Shown here in pieces: positions 62,201-64,000 of a stretch of DNA of 64,000 bases (position 1 is its first letter; each line of letters starts with the position of its first letter). The stretch is from the NCBI GenBank assembly GCA_965153455.1, contig OZ234500.1, positions 15,623,579 through 15,687,578 of the forward strand, in the 5' to 3' direction. The translations under genes and the position numbers were made by a program. This stretch comes from Sphagnum compactum (lineage: Eukaryota; Bryophyta; Sphagnopsida; Sphagnales). The notes under the pieces are model-generated. The model searched no databases and was not told the origin of the DNA. It worked only from the letters and a program-made list of their open reading frames with translations.

Positions 62201-62240
62201 GCCTTTCCCTTGACACACAAGTGACCTTCAAGGGAAAGGC
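62201..62240. repeat. Perfect 13-bp inverted repeat, 14-nt loop
   Basis: GCCTTTCCCTTGA (62201-62213) is the exact complement of TCAAGGGAAAGGC (62228-62240). A further copy of GGAAAGGCC follows at about 62251. Confidence 0.85.
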
Positions 62241-63317
62241 CTTAATACAAAAGGAAAGGCCTTTCTCTTGTCTAAGCAAGCTTACCTGTGCACAATAATC
62301 GAACTTGAGCTTCAGGCCATGGGTGTTGAAACAACTACCATTTTTCACTAAGATTCTTGTAATTACTTTTTGAATTAAGCTGTTGATGTCAAGCATGCAG
62401 GAACTTTTCCATGGTGGGATTGGCCATGATCAAACACCAAAACCAAACAGCAGCTTGTGCAGCATGCATTTGTAGGGAAGCTAGCTTGGACATGTGTGTT
62501 TTTCCTGTGGGTTTGCCAGAATTATGTTGCCTCTTCAGATTGCCAATTTCTGTTGGAAAGTTCTTCTGAAATTGCCAGGTTGAAGCGAGCCTTCATACAA
62601 GCTGCTGGATCAGCTAATAGTCCTGTTGCAATCCTTACATGTTAGAAGAACTGGCACATTGTCAATTGATGTTAAGCTAGTACTCTTGCCAGGTAACATA
62701 TAAGTTGATTGCAGCAGCAGCAGCAGCTTCTTATGTTCTAGATCATTATGTAGTTCAGCTAATCTTCATACCTGCATGATGATACAATAACAACTCCAAC
62801 TTCCAAGGCCACTGATTTAGTGATTTAGAAAAGCACGATTAATGCGAGCACAAGATTTTCTAGCTGCAAGTTACAGATGTTTTTGTTGATTAATAAGAGT
62901 TCAGTAGATTAGATCTGGACTTGTAAGAAAAAAAATTATATTGGTTATGCTATTGTTACTCATTTCAAGTTGATGCTGCTCATCAGATTGTAGCTCGAAA
63001 TGATGTAACATCAGACGCAGTTGCTGCACCAGCAGTACTACTACACATACCGCACATAATATAACAATTATGTATATGAAATGGGTTTTGACTTCTGCAG
63101 ATGATGCAGATCTGCAATTAACTGCATCTAGCTAGCTTAATGCTGCAAACTCTTGTACGTAGATTGTTCTGAAATAATTACTGCTGCAAGAAGCTGCTGC
63201 ACTAGAAATTGTTGCTGCTGTTGTTAATGTTGGCAAAACATGATGCAGAATGCACCAGCTAATTTTGCAATCTAAGCAAACTTGGGTTGGGAAAAAAATC
63301 ATTGTCCCCCATGGAGG

Positions 63318-63337
63318 TGATCATGATCATGATCATG
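63318..63337. repeat. Short palindromic run (TGATCA)n
   Basis: Three overlapping TGATCATGATCA units; self-complementary. Confidence 0.8.
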
Positions 63338-64000
63338 CAGTACATGAGATCTCAGTAGTAATTCACTGCTGATTCATGGGAGATCATTTCAGGTGATCAT
63401 TCAATATCAAGTGTCAAATCCATGCTGATCCCAATTTCAACAAGACATAGTCCCTTCCCTAATCAATCTTCTCCATTAGGTCCTTGCAACTTAAAGCAGA
63501 TGCATATGCAAGTATTCTTCATAACATTGGCGCATGAACTAGTGCATGTGTTGAATGATGTCAAGATTACAATAGCAGGGGCAATAATTGCAATTACACA
63601 CATAAGTACAACTGAGTGATGTGCTGAAGAAGATGTTAGTGATGTCCTGAACTTGATTGCAGAGAGAGATGAAATGTTGGCCACTTCAACAGGTTCTGAT
63701 GTGATGGCACAAACTCAACTTTTTTGCGAAGGTGGGACTTGTACCCAAAATGTGGTTTGAATTGATTTTTGAGAAGACCTGCAAAACACTGATCTTATTG
63801 CTAGTTGCAGCCATATTACACCAACCCAAAGTTGGACAGCACCTCACCCTTATGTCTGTGCTGATCAGATGGCAGCAGAAAAAGAGATGCTAGAAAATGA
63901 TCTCAAGGAGGCACAAGTTGTTTACAACCTAAAGTATACATGTAGCAAACAAACCCACCTCCAAGTTTCACCCAGCAACTGTTACACCTGCAGCCATGGC

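Larger units (their letters stand above)
59128..64000. other. Right-hand spacer, no firm gene
   Basis: About 4.9 kb of AT-rich DNA with many GCTGCT/GCAGCA words after 62700. It contains a tandem duplication (61837-62018), a hairpin (62201-62240) and a palindromic TGATCA run (63318-63337). Two open segments near the window end (63618-63760 and 63767-64000, +) have coding-like composition but cannot be assigned. Confidence 0.45.

Overview
This is a stretch of land-plant nuclear DNA. The evidence is spliceosomal genes with GT-AG introns, plant-type families (SPX-MFS vacuolar phosphate transporter, plastid-type sulfite reductase, plant 2-isopropylmalate synthase, DUF630/632 protein), Arabidopsis-type telomeric motifs (TTTAGGG) and a decayed Ty1/copia element. 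A gene of the SAXO family, which binds flagellar microtubules, points to a plant with swimming sperm: a bryophyte, lycophyte or fern, less likely a cycad or Ginkgo. Long spacers rich in simple repeats would suit a fern or another large seed-free plant genome, but the species cannot be named from the sequence alone.

Layout. 1-2128 (+): last exons of an ERA-like GTPase. 2899-3279: three tandem ~110-140 bp repeats carrying telomere-like motifs, directly upstream of an intronless 40S ribosomal protein S16 gene (3422-3844, +). 7327-9354 (+): intronless 2-isopropylmalate synthase. 10513-16174 (-): complete 12-exon SPX-MFS transporter. 18300-32600: gene-poor, repeat-rich spacer with an 8-copy 35-36 bp minisatellite, interstitial telomeric motifs and a degenerate copia pol fragment (27781-29275, -). 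32640-36334 (+): complete 8-exon ferredoxin-sulfite reductase. 40491-42880 (-): complete 5-exon SDF2-like ER protein. 44354-45230 (-): broken FkbM-methyltransferase-like pseudogene. 49064-51175 (+): two-exon SAXO gene. 53351-54803 (+): 3' part of a DUF630/632 gene whose 5' end is not seen. 57874-59127 (-): two-exon plant protein of unknown function. 59128-64000: no convincing gene.

The genes are independent eukaryotic transcription units, and I see no cluster acting in one pathway. Two encode plastid metabolism (leucine synthesis and sulfite reduction). The others serve mitochondrial ribosome assembly, cytosolic translation, vacuolar phosphate storage, ER folding and the sperm flagellum. Exon-intron structures were rebuilt by eye from splice sites, reading phase and remembered family conservation; no alignment was run. 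I did not find a clearly new multi-gene system. The observations most worth checking are the SAXO gene, the intronless IPMS gene, the telomere-motif tandem array at the S16 promoter, the duplicated CGTATC-rich block near SDF2 and several near-perfect hairpins.
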